Positions 6,098 to 7,073 of a DNA stretch of 7,073 bases are shown here, one piece after another. The position numbers were made by a program, and so were the translations under genes. The notes beneath the pieces were generated by a model that saw only the letters and a program-made list of their open reading frames with translations, was not told where the DNA came from and ran no database searches. Within the stretch, counting starts at the first letter, position 1. Each line of letters begins with the position of its first letter. The stretch is from Tardiphaga sp. (GTDB lineage: Bacteria; Pseudomonadota; Alphaproteobacteria; Rhizobiales; Xanthobacteraceae). The DNA lies in the NCBI GenBank assembly GCA_028290765.1, contig JAQGJF010000309.1:1-7073 (forward strand), written 5' to 3'.

Positions 6098-7073
6098 TCA
6101 TTTTGGGTTCGCCGCACGCCCCGCGCGGGCGCGAGCGACGATCATCTTCATGATTCCGGCCGTGCCATCGCCGATTTCGAGACCCATCACGTCGCGCATG
6201 CGCTGCTGATGCGGGAGGTCCATCGACCAGCCGTAATGTCCGAAGGTGAGGAGGCATTGGTGGATGACGTCGAATGCCGTCCGGGGGCCGAACCATTTCA
6301 CCATGGCGGCTTCGACGGTGTGGGACGCCCCGGCGTCGCGCAAGGCCAGTGCGTGGTACGCGAGCTGCCGACCGGCGGCGAGCAGGGTCTCTCCTTCGAC
6401 CAGGGGAAACGTCACCCCCTGGAATTGTGCGATCGGACCGCCAAATGCCTGACGCTCCCTGGTATAGGCCCAGGCCTCGTCCACGGAGGCCTGCGCCGCG
6501 CCTATACACTGAAGCGCGATCAGCGCACGGCTGTAGTCGAAGCCAGCCATGACCTCCGTGAATCCCTGGCCCTCGGCCCCCAGGCGATGATCGACCGGCA
6601 CACGGACGGCATCGAAGAACACCGATCCCCTGCCGGACATATGGCTGCCGACGTCGTTGAAGCGGGTGCGCTGAAGTCCATGCGTATCGCCGGGGACAAG
6701 AAATGCGGTGATGCCCTTCGCGCCCTCGATTTTGTCGTCGGTTCTGGCGAACACGATGAACGCGTCTGCGCAATCCGCGAAAGTCGTGGAGGTTTTTTCG
6801 CCGTCGAGCAGGTAGTGATCGCCATCGCGTCGCGCCCGTAAGCGCAACGCGCCCGCATCTGAACCGGCATGCGGCTCTGTGATCGAAAGCGCTAAAATCG
6901 CTTCGCCGCGCGTAACGCGGGGCAGCCAGCTTTGCTTTACCGAGGCCGTTGCGTTGCGCTCGATGACGGCGCCGCACAGCGACAGGACCACCCCTATAGC
7001 GCTAACATTGAAATCGCCATAAGCGAGTTCCTCGATAATCATCCCCGTCGAGACAGCGTCGACATCCATTCCG
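6098..7073 (-). CDS. Acyl-CoA dehydrogenase, resembling cyclohexanecarboxyl-CoA dehydrogenase (AliB type); 5' end beyond window
   Basis: FAD enzyme that introduces a 2,3-double bond into an acyl-CoA. The frame is still open at the window edge; roughly 60 N-terminal residues of a usual 380-390 are missing. Numbered from the Met codon at 7069: IIEELAYGDFN (11-21) of the N-terminal helical domain, LSITEPHAGSDAG (61-73) flavin-contacting segment, beta-domain GEKTSTT (90-96), DYSRALIALQ (178-187), RERQAFGGPIAQFQ (204-217) FAD/dimer contact, TFGHYG (275-280), and GDGTAGIMK (300-308). Asp301 occupies the place where many family members have the catalytic Glu of the EGT motif. The overall style (AYGDFNVS, IGDGTA.IMK) recalls AliB as I remember it, which suggests an alicyclic or branched acyl-CoA; this is not proven. 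It is the first gene of the operon visible here. Family certain, substrate uncertain. Confidence 0.92.
   Translation of the reverse strand, partial: GMDVDAVSTGMIIEELAYGDFNVSAIGVVLSLCGAVIERNATASVKQSWLPRVTRGEAILALSITEPHAGSDAGALRLRARRDGDHYLLDGEKTSTTFADCADAFIVFARTDDKIEGAKGITAFLVPGDTHGLQRTRFNDVGSHMSGRGSVFFDAVRVPVDHRLGAEGQGFTEVMAGFDYSRALIALQCIGAAQASVDEAWAYTRERQAFGGPIAQFQGVTFPLVEGETLLAAGRQLAYHALALRDAGASHTVEAAMVKWFGPRTAFDVIHQCLLTFGHYGWSMDLPHQQRMRDVMGLEIGDGTAGIMKMIVARARAGRAANPK

Noticed and set aside
6078..6977. 299-codon minus-strand open frame overlapping the acyl-CoA dehydrogenase
   Set aside because: An Arg-rich frame-shifted shadow of the dehydrogenase, with no recognisable motif.

Overview
This 7,073-bp window is high-GC proteobacterial DNA, most likely from an alphaproteobacterium. 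Rhizobiales such as Bradyrhizobium or Rhodopseudomonas, or a sphingomonad, are the first guesses. That placement rests on codon use and gene families only; there is no rRNA or other taxonomic marker. Genes are tightly packed, with strong GGAGG-type ribosome binding sites, short spacers and stop/start overlaps.

Layout. On the plus strand, the window opens inside the 3' two-thirds of an AaeA/EmrA-type membrane fusion (HlyD family) gene (1-704), the periplasmic adaptor of an aromatic-acid-type efflux pump. Everything else is read from the minus strand, right to left. First comes a five-gene acyl-CoA catabolic operon: acyl-CoA dehydrogenase (5' end beyond the window, 6098-7073), PECR-like short-chain dehydrogenase/reductase (SDR; 5206-6081), enoyl-CoA hydratase (4320-5150), a second, BadH-like SDR (3538-4314) and an acyl-CoA synthetase (1937-3487). 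Next is a 369-bp stretch without an intact gene that carries a decayed fragment of another acyl-CoA synthetase (about 1740-1885). Last is a TetR-family regulator gene broken by a 2-bp frameshift (888-1567). The fusion-protein gene and the regulator converge on a 183-bp gap containing a weak AT-rich hairpin.

How the genes fit together. The operon offers CoA activation (synthetase), alpha,beta-dehydrogenation (dehydrogenase), hydration (hydratase) and two SDR oxidoreductases. That is most of a beta-oxidation-like route for a carboxylic acid. The dehydrogenase resembles cyclohexanecarboxyl-CoA dehydrogenase (AliB type) and the second SDR resembles BadH, so an alicyclic or similarly bulky acid is a reasonable guess, but the substrate cannot be read from sequence. 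No thiolase or ring-opening hydrolase is in the window.

Most notable points. The BadH-like SDR has lost the catalytic Tyr and Lys (Ile and Met instead) and the NNAG motif. The other SDR also lacks Tyr-x3-Lys, in a pattern known for the peroxisomal enoyl-CoA reductase group. The dehydrogenase has Asp where the usual catalytic Glu would be. The TetR gene is frameshifted at an (AC)3 repeat, and an acyl-CoA synthetase relic lies beside the intact copy. I see no CRISPR array, tRNA, rRNA, insertion sequence, or clear evidence of a wholly new system.
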